Below are positions 6,195 through 12,473 of a stretch of DNA of 15,465 nt, in pieces. Under the pieces are notes generated by a model, which was not told the DNA's origin, did not search any database, and was given only the letters and a program-made list of their open reading frames with translations. Source of the DNA: Bacillota bacterium (GTDB taxonomy: Bacteria; Bacillota; Bacilli; Alicyclobacillales; SLC66); assembly GCA_021820825.1 (NCBI GenBank), contig JAKADD010000015.1, positions 1 to 15,465 on the forward strand. The letters run 5' to 3'. Position numbers and translations under genes: made by a program. How positions within the stretch are numbered: position 1 is the stretch's first letter; each line of letters opens with the position of its first letter.

Positions 6195-7370
6195 CTATTC
6201 GGAATGCGCTTGCGCCAGATACTCGACGGCGGCAAGAAGCCCGCCCGAACGAAAGGGAACGCCAGCGTGATGAAAGGCCATTTCCAGTCCTCCCAAAGTG
6301 CCCGCTAACATCGGTTCGTTGAAATAGCCCAAGTGCCCAATTCGAAACACTTTCCCTTGAAGTTTTCCCAATCCTTGACCGATGGACATATTGAACCGAT
6401 CCGCAGTCATGTGGCAAAATGCTGTGGCATCATGGCCCTCAGGCATCAGCACCGCAGTGAGAACATTGCTGTATTCCTCTGGATTGACGCAAAGCAATTC
6501 CAGACCCCAGGCTCTAACCGCTTGGCGAGTGGCTTCCGCCAAACGCTCGTGACGGGCAAATACTTGGGTCAATCCCTCTTCCAGCAACATGTGCAGCGAT
6601 TCGCGAAGCCCATAGAGAAGATTGGTTGGCGGCGTGTAGGGAAAGAAACCGGAACGGCTTGACTCGCTCATCGCCTCCCAGTCCCAGTATGATTTGGGGA
6701 ACCGCGAGGCTTTCGACGCCCGCAAAGCCTTGTCGCTGACGATATTGATGCCAATGCCGGGAGGAAGCATCAACCCCTTTTGAGAGCACCCAATCGTCAC
6801 GTCTACTTCCCATTCGTCATGCCGATAGTCAATGGAGGCGAGAGAGGAAATAGTATCGACCATCAGGAGAGCCGGATGTCCGAGCCCGTTCATGACTTGA
6901 CGGATCTCGGCTATCCGGCTTCGCACGCCAGTCGAAGTCTCGTTTTGGACAACCATGACCGCCCGGATCGCATGGTCGCGATCCTCACGCAATTTTTCTT
7001 CAATCGCCAATGGGTCCGCGCCATGACGCCAGTCGCCAGGAAGAAAGTCAACCTCCAGCCCCCAGCGCAGCGCCATGTTGTGCCACAGCGTCGCGAAATG
7101 CCCCGTTTCAACCATCAGCACCCGATCTCCGGGGGAAAGGGTATTGACAAGAGCCGCTTCCCAAGCGCCTGTTCCGGAAGACGGAAAGATCATCGCCCTT
7201 CCAGAAGTTTGGGCCACCTGCTGTAATCCTTCGATCACCTCCCGGCTAAGGTTCTGAAATTCTTTTCCTCTGTGATCGATGGTGGGGCGCGCGATCGCCG
7301 CAAGAACCCGTTCGGGCACATTGGTGGGTCCGGGAGTCTGCAAGAAATGCCATCCGCTGTGAAAATCCAT
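6195..7370 (-). CDS. serine/alanine-glyoxylate aminotransferase (class V, PLP-dependent)
   Basis: PLP enzyme predicted to transfer an amino group to glyoxylate, giving glycine; with serine as donor it yields hydroxypyruvate, the Hyi substrate. The 391-residue length fits the family. Marks are the N-terminal TPGPTNVPE (12-20), the cofactor loop SSGTGAWEAAL (64-74), PLP aspartate D172 in VDTISSL, Schiff-base lysine K198 in GCSQKGLMLPPG, the FFPYTPPTNLLYGLRE segment and the C-terminal GKVFRIGHLGYFNE. The DEWEVDV..SQKG and FARHERLAEATR blocks resemble plant/methylotroph serine-glyoxylate aminotransferases. ATG at 7370 has AGGAG 8 bases upstream. It is the last gene of the amidohydrolase-transporter-aminotransferase operon. 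The amino donor (serine, alanine or ureidoglycine as in PucG) cannot be fixed from sequence; serine fits the hyi linkage best. Confidence 0.9.
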   Translation of the reverse strand: MDFHSGWHFLQTPGPTNVPERVLAAIARPTIDHRGKEFQNLSREVIEGLQQVAQTSGRAMIFPSSGTGAWEAALVNTLSPGDRVLMVETGHFATLWHNMALRWGLEVDFLPGDWRHGADPLAIEEKLREDRDHAIRAVMVVQNETSTGVRSRIAEIRQVMNGLGHPALLMVDTISSLASIDYRHDEWEVDVTIGCSQKGLMLPPGIGINIVSDKALRASKASRFPKSYWDWEAMSESSRSGFFPYTPPTNLLYGLRESLHMLLEEGLTQVFARHERLAEATRQAVRAWGLELLCVNPEEYSNVLTAVLMPEGHDATAFCHMTADRFNMSIGQGLGKLQGKVFRIGHLGYFNEPMLAGTLGGLEMAFHHAGVPFRSGGLLAAVEYLAQAHSE

Positions 7371-7398
7371 GGTTCTCACTCCTCTCAAATACACAGTC

Positions 7399-7420
7399 TG
7401 GCGGCGCAACCGCGCCGCCA
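7399..7420. other. strong GC-rich hairpin between the transporter and aminotransferase genes
   Basis: On the minus strand TGGCGGCGC and GCGCCGCCA form a perfect 9-bp stem around a GGTT loop, starting 15 bp after the transporter stop and ending 28 bp before the aminotransferase ATG. No T-run follows, so it is not a typical intrinsic terminator. It may protect or process the upstream message, or partly attenuate expression of the last gene. Confidence 0.6.
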
Positions 7421-7435
7421 ACATCGGCAAATCGC

Positions 7436-8428
7436 CTACGCCGGAGGCCCAGAGTCTGGCCCGGCGATGTGCTGGAGCCGCCCTCCTCCTGCGCGGCGTG
7501 TGTCAAAGGTCGATAACAGTGAAGCCAAAGCGGCGCCAATGACCATATTTAGCACCATGTTCAAAAGCGGGCTGATGGCAGCGAGAGGGCCGAAAGCAGT
7601 TGTGGCCAATACGGTGCCGAGTCCAGCGTTGTAAATTCCCGTTTCAAACATGATGGCTCGACTGTCCGCCACACTTCGATGAGTGAGGTGTCCAGAAAGA
7701 TATCCGAGAATCAGGGAAACGAAAATCTGGAAAAGGACCACGCCTACCAAAAGCGGGATGATCGCCAAATTTTTCGAAAGCGCTCCGTGCGCTCCCGCCA
7801 CGGTGCCGATGTCAACCCCGTACAGAAACACTGCCGAGATCAAGGGCAATGCGGGTTCAACCTTGGCCACAGTTTTCTTGAAGGCCAAGCGCAGCAAGAT
7901 GCCCAGAACAATAGGGATGAGCACAACCTGGGCGGCAGCCCAGAATATTGACCAAAAATGCACGGGAACGTAGCGATTCGCAAAGACTTTGGTGAAAAAG
8001 GGGGTCAGGATCGGGGCCAGCAGAGTATTGATGACTGTCAACGTGACACTGACTGCGACCGTGCCTCCCCCGAGAAATGTAAACAGATTGGATGACGCTC
8101 CGCTGGGCGTGGAACCTGCCAATATGGTTCCAGCCGCCAGCGAAGGATACCCCCTCAAAACAATGTAGGCGATAAGAACCCCGGGCAGTACGCTCCACAA
8201 CCATTTTCCAAAGAATCCAACCACGATCGTCTTGGGATTGTGGATGACTCCCTCCCGCAGTTTCTGCGGTGTAAGGGTGAGCCCCATGCAGAGAATCACT
8301 ATACCGAGAAATTGCGACGTGTGCGGAGCAAGCGCCAGAAAGAAACTCGAGTTGAAATAGGCAACCAATGCGAAAACAATCATCCATACCGGCATGAGCG
8401 TGTTTAAGAGGAATTTGAGCGTTGTCAC
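7436..8428 (-). CDS. BASS (bile acid:sodium symporter) family carrier, probably for an organic acid
   Basis: Integral membrane carrier of 330 residues with about 9-10 hydrophobic helices, the first near residues 9-25. Family signatures are MGLTLTPQKL near residue 50, GSTPSGASSNLFTFLGGG in the first core repeat and FETGIYNAGLGTVLA in the second; the last matches the conserved ETG-x-N sodium-site region. Bacterial and plastid members move small oxo- or hydroxy-acids (PanS pantoate type; plant BASS6 glycolate), and the location between an amidohydrolase and a glyoxylate aminotransferase suggests a similar substrate. That is inference. GTG at 8428 is chosen because GAGGAGG lies about 11 bases upstream and translation then begins just before the first helix; the frame is open upstream to 8497 without a ribosome binding site. 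The last ~20 residues are Gly/Pro/Arg-rich and not typical of the family. Confidence 0.87.
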   Translation of the reverse strand: MTTLKFLLNTLMPVWMIVFALVAYFNSSFFLALAPHTSQFLGIVILCMGLTLTPQKLREGVIHNPKTIVVGFFGKWLWSVLPGVLIAYIVLRGYPSLAAGTILAGSTPSGASSNLFTFLGGGTVAVSVTLTVINTLLAPILTPFFTKVFANRYVPVHFWSIFWAAAQVVLIPIVLGILLRLAFKKTVAKVEPALPLISAVFLYGVDIGTVAGAHGALSKNLAIIPLLVGVVLFQIFVSLILGYLSGHLTHRSVADSRAIMFETGIYNAGLGTVLATTAFGPLAAISPLLNMVLNMVIGAALASLLSTFDTRRAGGGRLQHIAGPDSGPPA

Positions 8429-8517
8429 GAGACGGAACACCTCCTCAGTGGATGAGCGTGCAGTTTGGTGTCTACCCGCAAGGCATAAGAGCCGCACGCC
8501 GCAAATCGCGTTTCATG

Positions 8518-9492
8518 TTACACACGAAGCCCGAAAGCCCAAGTGGCAGTATCTACGAAGACCGCGTCGGTTTCGGAACCAAAGACTTGACGCACCATCC
8601 CAACCGCGTCTGGCGGTTCCATATCAAACGGATAATCAGTGCCAAAGACAACCCGATTGCTTCCGACCGTCCGCCTCAGGCTGTCGAGGAGTTCCGGCCG
8701 ATAAAGAATGGTGTCATACAAGAACCTGTTCAGATAAGTCGACGGCGGATGCGCGGAAGTGTGCGTTTCTTCCCGCACCGCGTAGCCGTGATCAAGCCGG
8801 CCCAGCGCATACAGCAGGTACCCTCCGCCATGCAGCAATACGATCTTGAGCCGCGGATGCCGATCGAGCACCCCGCCCAGAATCAAGGAAGCGGCGGCGA
8901 CCGTCGTGGCAAACGGATTGCCCAGGAGATTCCCCAGGGAGTAACGATTGAGGTTGTTCTCGCCCGCAACATTACCAGGGTGCAGAATAACCGGAACGTC
9001 GAGATTTTCTGCCTTCGACCAGAATGGCTCGAACTCGGCGCAGTCCAGGTTTCGCCCGACGATGCTCGTTCCGATCACGGCGCCCAGCGCTCCCAGACCG
9101 CGTACGCTCCGCTCGAGTACGACGGCCGCCTCTTCTGCATGGGGCAAGGGCACGCTGCAAGCGAACCGAAAGCGTCCGGGGTGTCGATCGACGGCGCGCG
9201 CCAACCCCTCATTCAGCGCGTCATGATAGGGCCGTGCAACCGCAGGCGACAGACCATATCCGAAAACATCGATCCAGGTGGATAGGATCTGCACGTCCAC
9301 GCCAAGCTGGTTCATGTACTCGATGCGTCCTTTAAGCTCGGTCATGCGCGAAAAAAACGGACGACTGCGACCGGTGGGAAACACGAATTGCATGGCGCTC
9401 TCATCGTAAGTCAACTCAGGATTGAATCTACCCTCTTGTACAGCAGAGATCACTCCGGGTGCGACATAATGGGCATGGCAGTCAATCACCAT
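8518..9492 (-). CDS. metal-dependent amidohydrolase, ACMSD/amidohydrolase_2 family
   Basis: TIM-barrel metal enzyme of 324 residues, cytosolic. Ligand positions follow the ACMSD pattern: H6 and H8 in DCHAH, H171 in ILHPGN, catalytic H221 in LLHGGG and D286 in FGTDYPFD. Family members are mostly non-oxidative decarboxylases of aromatic or unsaturated acids (ACMSD, gamma-resorcylate decarboxylase), with some lactone or amide hydrolases, so the reaction here could be decarboxylation or hydrolysis. ATG at 9492 has AGGAGG 6 bases upstream; in-frame codons upstream to 9570 are not needed. It is the first gene of an operon with the BASS carrier and the aminotransferase, behind a promoter overlapped by inverted repeat site 2. 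The BASS gene follows 89 bp downstream. The substrate is unknown. Confidence 0.87.
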   Translation of the reverse strand: MVIDCHAHYVAPGVISAVQEGRFNPELTYDESAMQFVFPTGRSRPFFSRMTELKGRIEYMNQLGVDVQILSTWIDVFGYGLSPAVARPYHDALNEGLARAVDRHPGRFRFACSVPLPHAEEAAVVLERSVRGLGALGAVIGTSIVGRNLDCAEFEPFWSKAENLDVPVILHPGNVAGENNLNRYSLGNLLGNPFATTVAAASLILGGVLDRHPRLKIVLLHGGGYLLYALGRLDHGYAVREETHTSAHPPSTYLNRFLYDTILYRPELLDSLRRTVGSNRVVFGTDYPFDMEPPDAVGMVRQVFGSETDAVFVDTATWAFGLRV

Positions 9493-9508
9493 AAACGGCC
9501 TCCTCCCT

Positions 9509-9643
9509 TCAGCACTCCTTGGCGCCTGGCGCATGAGAACCCCCCTCACACTGAGCCGCGTCAATCGCACCCCAATCCTTTCCTACCCCGAAAATCGCCG
9601 CAGGCGTATTTTCTTCCCGGTTGTTCATGGCGCGCAGCGCCAT
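9509..9643 (-). CDS. possible 44-residue leader ORF (speculative)
   Basis: An ATG-initiated frame on the minus strand begins MALRAMNNRE, ends with Cys-TGA and stops 16 bp before the amidohydrolase ATG, next to its ribosome binding site. No Shine-Dalgarno sequence precedes the ATG at a usable distance (an AGGAGGG lies about 24 bases upstream). The start lies in one arm of the hairpin at 9624-9646. No family is recognised. It may be chance, or a translated leader coupled to the downstream gene. Confidence 0.15.
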   Translation of the reverse strand: MALRAMNNREENTPAAIFGVGKDWGAIDAAQCEGGSHAPGAKEC

Positions 9644-9646
9644 GAA
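9624..9646. other. perfect 10-bp inverted repeat in the leader of the amidohydrolase operon
   Basis: TTCATGGCGC (9624-9633) and GCGCCATGAA (9637-9646) are exact reverse complements separated by GCA. In the transcript they would form a stable hairpin with a 3-base loop, about 130 bases before the amidohydrolase start and about 60 after the predicted transcription start. No T-run follows in the leader direction, so it is not a standard terminator. It could stabilise the 5' end or serve as a protein site. Confidence 0.6.
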
Positions 9647-9698
9647 AGTCTATCCAGACTCCCAGCCCTCCTTCTACGAAGTAATCGCTTTCACTAAC

Positions 9699-9715
9699 CT
9701 GTGTACTGTATACAG
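9699..9715. promoter_or_regulatory. 17-bp inverted repeat, predicted GntR operator (site 2)
   Basis: CTGTGTA-CTG-TATACAG matches site 1 (CTGTATA-N3-TATACAG) with one arm mismatch. It also contains a perfect 14-bp palindrome TACTGTATACAGTA (9704-9717). It overlaps the -10 of the leftward promoter at 9714-9741 and extends over the predicted start, the expected position for a repressor. Confidence 0.72.
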
Positions 9716-9741
9716 TATATCAATGCATTCTGAAAAATCAA
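9714..9741 (-). promoter_or_regulatory. promoter of the amidohydrolase-transporter-aminotransferase operon
   Basis: On the minus strand TTGATT (9736-9741), 16 bp, TATACT (9714-9719) forms a good sigma-A promoter. Two A7 tracts 13 bp apart lie directly upstream of the -35, as in UP elements. Operator site 2 overlaps the -10. Confidence 0.6.
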
Positions 9742-9808
9742 TCGTTTTTTTCTGATATTTTTTTCTGAATTTGCGACCTCAAAAACCGCGCTCCTCTCCT
9801 CTCCTCTG

Positions 9809-11011
9809 CTACTCATCCAGATGCGCATCGAAAAGAACGCCCTCCGCTTCTAAACGCCTGAGTTCCTCTTCGTCGAGACCGATCATCCGCATAACTTCGT
9901 ACGTGTGCTGACCCAAAACTGGACCTGCTCGCCGGAGAGTCGCCGGGGTTCCAGAAAACTTGACCGGAAACCCAATCGTGTGAATATTTCCAGCCACAGG
10001 GTGCTCAATCTGTAAATTCATTTCACGGGCCTGCACTTGCGGATGTTGATACACCTGATCTACCGTCAGGACGGGCCCGGCTGGAACGCCTGAGGCATCC
10101 ATGCGTTTCAGCCATTCTTCCGTCGAACTGCGCAGGAAAATCTCCGTCAACGTTTCCACGAGTTGCGGCAGATTCTTCATTCGATCTTTATTCGTAAGAA
10201 ACGCCGAATTTTCTCTTAACTCCGGCCGTCCCAATGCAACGGTCAATTTTTCCCACGTTCTCTGGTTCGCGGCGCCAATCGCGATCCGGCCGTCAGCGGT
10301 CCGAAACACCTGATAGGGCGCGGACGCCCTGTGAGCCGTACCGAGCCGTTCGGGCGTGCGCCCCGTGACCCAGTATTCATTGGATTCCCAAATGGTATAT
10401 GCCATTGCAGCCTCTAGTAGAGACGTTTCAATATATTGACCGCGACCGGAGCGTTCGCGACTGTATAGTGCGGCAAGAATAGCGTGACTCGCCAGCAGGC
10501 CGGCGTTCAGGTCGGAAATCGGCACGCCAACCTTGGCTGGCGTCTCTGCAGTACCTGTGACCGACAATACCCCGCTCATGGCTTGGGCGACAAGATCGAA
10601 TCCTCCCCGTTCCCGCCATGGGCCTGTCTGCCCGAACCCAGAAATGGAGCAATAAATGATGCGGGGATTGTCTCGGCTCACCGCTTCGTAGTCCAATTGA
10701 AGCTTCTCCAGCGTGCCAGGCCGAAAATTCTCCACCAGAACATCCGCAGTCCGAATCAGACGCCACAGCAGGTCGCGGCCTCCCTCCGTCCGCAAGTCCA
10801 GCACAATACCGCGTTTATTGCGATTCAGCGTCAAAAAGGCCGCAGACTCACCGTTCACCATTTCACCCATTCGTCGCGAATCGTCACCGCTGACCGGCTT
10901 CTCGATTTTGATTACGTCGGCGCCAAGATCGGCCAGTAACATTGTGCAGTACGGCCCGGCCATAATTTGCGTCAAATCCAGCACGCGAATGCCATCAAGC
11001 GCTCCCTGCAT
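9809..11011 (-). CDS. CaiB/BaiF family (class III) CoA-transferase, copy 1
   Basis: Cytosolic CoA-transferase of 400 residues, moving CoA from an acyl-CoA to a free carboxylate. Family marks are VLDLTQIMAGPYCTMLLADLGADVIKIE (10-37), LNRNKRGIVLDL (62-73), ENFRPGTLEKL, ISGFGQTGPW and PISDLNAG with the probable catalytic Asp at D167, the position of Asp169 in formyl-CoA transferase. ATG at 11011 (MQGALDG) is preferred, with AAGGGG 5 bases upstream; an ATG at 11032 has only a poorly spaced GAAGG. The gene is divergent from a second CaiB-type gene across 128 bp that hold a shared inverted repeat. It is not reliably assignable to formyl-CoA:oxalate, succinyl-CoA:malate or mesaconyl-CoA transferase, but any of these would fit a glyoxylate-linked pathway. 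No oxalyl-CoA decarboxylase is visible. Confidence 0.92.
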   Translation of the reverse strand: MQGALDGIRVLDLTQIMAGPYCTMLLADLGADVIKIEKPVSGDDSRRMGEMVNGESAAFLTLNRNKRGIVLDLRTEGGRDLLWRLIRTADVLVENFRPGTLEKLQLDYEAVSRDNPRIIYCSISGFGQTGPWRERGGFDLVAQAMSGVLSVTGTAETPAKVGVPISDLNAGLLASHAILAALYSRERSGRGQYIETSLLEAAMAYTIWESNEYWVTGRTPERLGTAHRASAPYQVFRTADGRIAIGAANQRTWEKLTVALGRPELRENSAFLTNKDRMKNLPQLVETLTEIFLRSSTEEWLKRMDASGVPAGPVLTVDQVYQHPQVQAREMNLQIEHPVAGNIHTIGFPVKFSGTPATLRRAGPVLGQHTYEVMRMIGLDEEELRRLEAEGVLFDAHLDE

Positions 11012-11052
11012 GGTTACCCCTTCTTTCCCCATTGCCTTCGAATAGTTGGATG

Positions 11053-11069
11053 CAGTACACTGTATACAT
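11053..11069. promoter_or_regulatory. 17-bp imperfect inverted repeat, predicted GntR operator (site 3)
   Basis: CAGTACA-CTG-TATACAT keeps 5 of 7 and 6 of 7 arm positions of the site 1 pattern and shares the core ACTGTATACA with site 2. It lies in the divergent region between the two CoA-transferase genes, just downstream of the leftward -10 at 11072-11077, so it could control one or both. It is the weakest of the three sites. Confidence 0.55.
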
Positions 11070-11071
11070 GA

Positions 11072-11102
11072 AGTATAGCAAAAAGAACGTGTCCTATGTC
11101 AA
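11072..11102 (-). promoter_or_regulatory. candidate promoter of CoA-transferase copy 1, consensus -35 with a 19-bp spacer
   Basis: On the minus strand a perfect TTGACA (11097-11102) and TATACT (11072-11077) are separated by 19 bp. Operator site 3 follows the -10 by 2 bp. The layout copies the gntR promoter (19-bp spacer, repeat directly downstream). A 17-bp alternative -10 (GCTATA) is also possible. No equally good promoter is seen for the rightward CoA-transferase gene. Confidence 0.5.
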
Positions 11103-11139
11103 TACTATCTTCATTCCCTCACCGCCAAGGAGGATGGCC

Positions 11140-12309
11140 ATGGATGATTTGAGCGATCTGACCATTATTGATCTGACACGTATCCTGAGCGGTCCATATT
11201 GCACACAATACTTTGCCGATTTTGGCGCCGACGTGATCAAGATCGAACCGCCGTCCGGAGACGATACGAGAACGTGGGGTCCCCCGTTCGTCGGCGGTGA
11301 GAGCGCCTATTTTCTGAGTGTCAATCGAAATAAGCGCAGCGTCGTCCTCGATCTTAAGACGGACGAAGGGCATGATGCGCTCGAAGAACTGATAAGACGC
11401 GCGGATGTGGTGGTGGAAAATTTTCGGCCTGACACGCTTAAACGACTCGGATTTGATTTTGAACGTTTAACGGCTCTTAATCCCCGAATCATCCTCGCCT
11501 CCATATCCGGTTTTGGCCAGACCGGGCGCTACCGGAACGAACCCGGATATGATATCATCGCGCAGGGCATGGGCGGACTCATGGCCGTCACCGGCGAACC
11601 CGCTGGTCCTCCCGTAAAGGCCGGATTCTCTCTTGCCGATCTCGGCACTGGCATGTGGGCGGTGATCGGCATCCTTACCGCGTTGCACCATCGAGATCGG
11701 ACGGGAGAACCACAGTGGGTCGATGTTTCTCTGCTCGAGACCATGTTGGGTTGGCAGACGTATATCGCCCAGAATTACTTTGCAAGCGGCAAAGATCCGC
11801 TTCCCATGGGCAGAATGCATCCTAATCTTTGCCCCTATCAGGCGTTCGCCGCCAAAGACGGATATTTCAACTTGGGAGTAGGCAATGAACGGCTTTGGCA
11901 ATCGCTTTGCGAGACACTCGAAGAACCCGATTGGGTGAACGATCCCCGCTTTCGCACCAATTCAGATCGCGTCAGACATCGAGATACACTCATCACCATC
12001 CTGGAGGCGCGCTTTCGCACGAAACCCGTTTCTCTCTGGGTCGAACGTTTTCGCGCCTGCAAGATTCCCTGCGGACCTGTTTACAGAATCTCTGAGATTT
12101 ACCAAGATCCGTACGTTGCCGAACGGGAGATGTTGTTTACCGTCCATCATCCCACGGCAGGGGATGTTCCCATGGTGTCCACGCCCGTCCATTTCCTGAG
12201 CGGGCGGGAAGAACGAAAGACGTTTACCCCACCGCCCCTGCTTGGGCAACACACAGCAGAGGTTTTGCAAGAATTGGGGATTCAAAAGCAAAAGCATCAC
12301 ACAGTTTGA
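11140..12309 (+). CDS. CaiB/BaiF family (class III) CoA-transferase, copy 2
   Basis: CoA-transferase of 389 residues. It shares the family segments of copy 1: IIDLTRILSGPYCTQYFADFGADVIKIEPP (9-38), VNRNKRSVVLDL (61-72), ENFRPDTLKRLGFD, ISGFGQTGRY and FSLADLGTG with the probable catalytic Asp at D167. ATG at 11140 is chosen because AAGGAGG lies 6 bases upstream; ATG at 11134 directly abuts that site, and the open frame further upstream crosses operator site 3. The gene is clearly diverged from copy 1, so it is not a recent duplicate. The two may act on different acids, or form a heteromer as reported for the SmtAB succinyl-CoA:malate CoA-transferase. It is followed by a convergent, unrelated MFS gene. 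Donor and acceptor are unknown. Confidence 0.92.
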   Translation: MDDLSDLTIIDLTRILSGPYCTQYFADFGADVIKIEPPSGDDTRTWGPPFVGGESAYFLSVNRNKRSVVLDLKTDEGHDALEELIRRADVVVENFRPDTLKRLGFDFERLTALNPRIILASISGFGQTGRYRNEPGYDIIAQGMGGLMAVTGEPAGPPVKAGFSLADLGTGMWAVIGILTALHHRDRTGEPQWVDVSLLETMLGWQTYIAQNYFASGKDPLPMGRMHPNLCPYQAFAAKDGYFNLGVGNERLWQSLCETLEEPDWVNDPRFRTNSDRVRHRDTLITILEARFRTKPVSLWVERFRACKIPCGPVYRISEIYQDPYVAEREMLFTVHHPTAGDVPMVSTPVHFLSGREERKTFTPPPLLGQHTAEVLQELGIQKQKHHTV

Positions 12310-12316
12310 AACGCGC

Positions 12317-12334
12317 AGGATTCAACCGAATCTT
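12317..12334 (+). terminator. weak hairpin after CoA-transferase copy 2
   Basis: AGGATTC and GAATCTT form a 7-bp stem (one G-U pair) around an AACC loop, beginning 7 bp after the stop codon and followed by GCTTGAC rather than a true T-run. A weak terminator is possible. The rest of the 164-bp gap before the convergent MFS stop holds only short hydrophobic frames without ribosome binding sites. Confidence 0.3.
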
Positions 12335-12473
12335 GCTTGACTGGAAACTGTGAGCCTCACCCGAACTACCGGCACCAGATGAGCACCCCTTGACCGACAA
12401 GAACTGCGGCAGTAAAAATGGACGAGGACACACGATAGGAGATTCGCATGGGCTTGCAGGACCGATCCAATGC

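Larger units (their letters stand above)
9493..9808 (-). promoter_or_regulatory. 316-bp regulatory gap upstream of the amidohydrolase operon
   Basis: From right to left the gap holds three tandem CTCCT units (9791-9805), two A7 tracts on the minus strand (9745-9751 and 9758-9764) resembling an UP element, a promoter (9714-9741) overlapped by a 17-bp inverted repeat (9699-9715), and an approximately 210-base leader. The leader contains a perfect 10-bp hairpin (9624-9646), a possible 44-codon frame (9509-9643) and the amidohydrolase ribosome binding site. No other gene is evident. Confidence 0.6.

Noticed and set aside
9809..11011. Assignment of CoA-transferase copy 1 as formyl-CoA:oxalate CoA-transferase (frc)
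   Set aside because: No oxalyl-CoA decarboxylase lies nearby; the ThDP enzyme in the window is Gcl-like, and family membership alone does not fix the substrate.
12366..12449. 27-codon hydrophobic frame after the MFS stop, in the same frame as the MFS gene
   Set aside because: No ribosome binding site, and the MFS protein already ends naturally after its last helix. A read-through extension is conceivable but unsupported.
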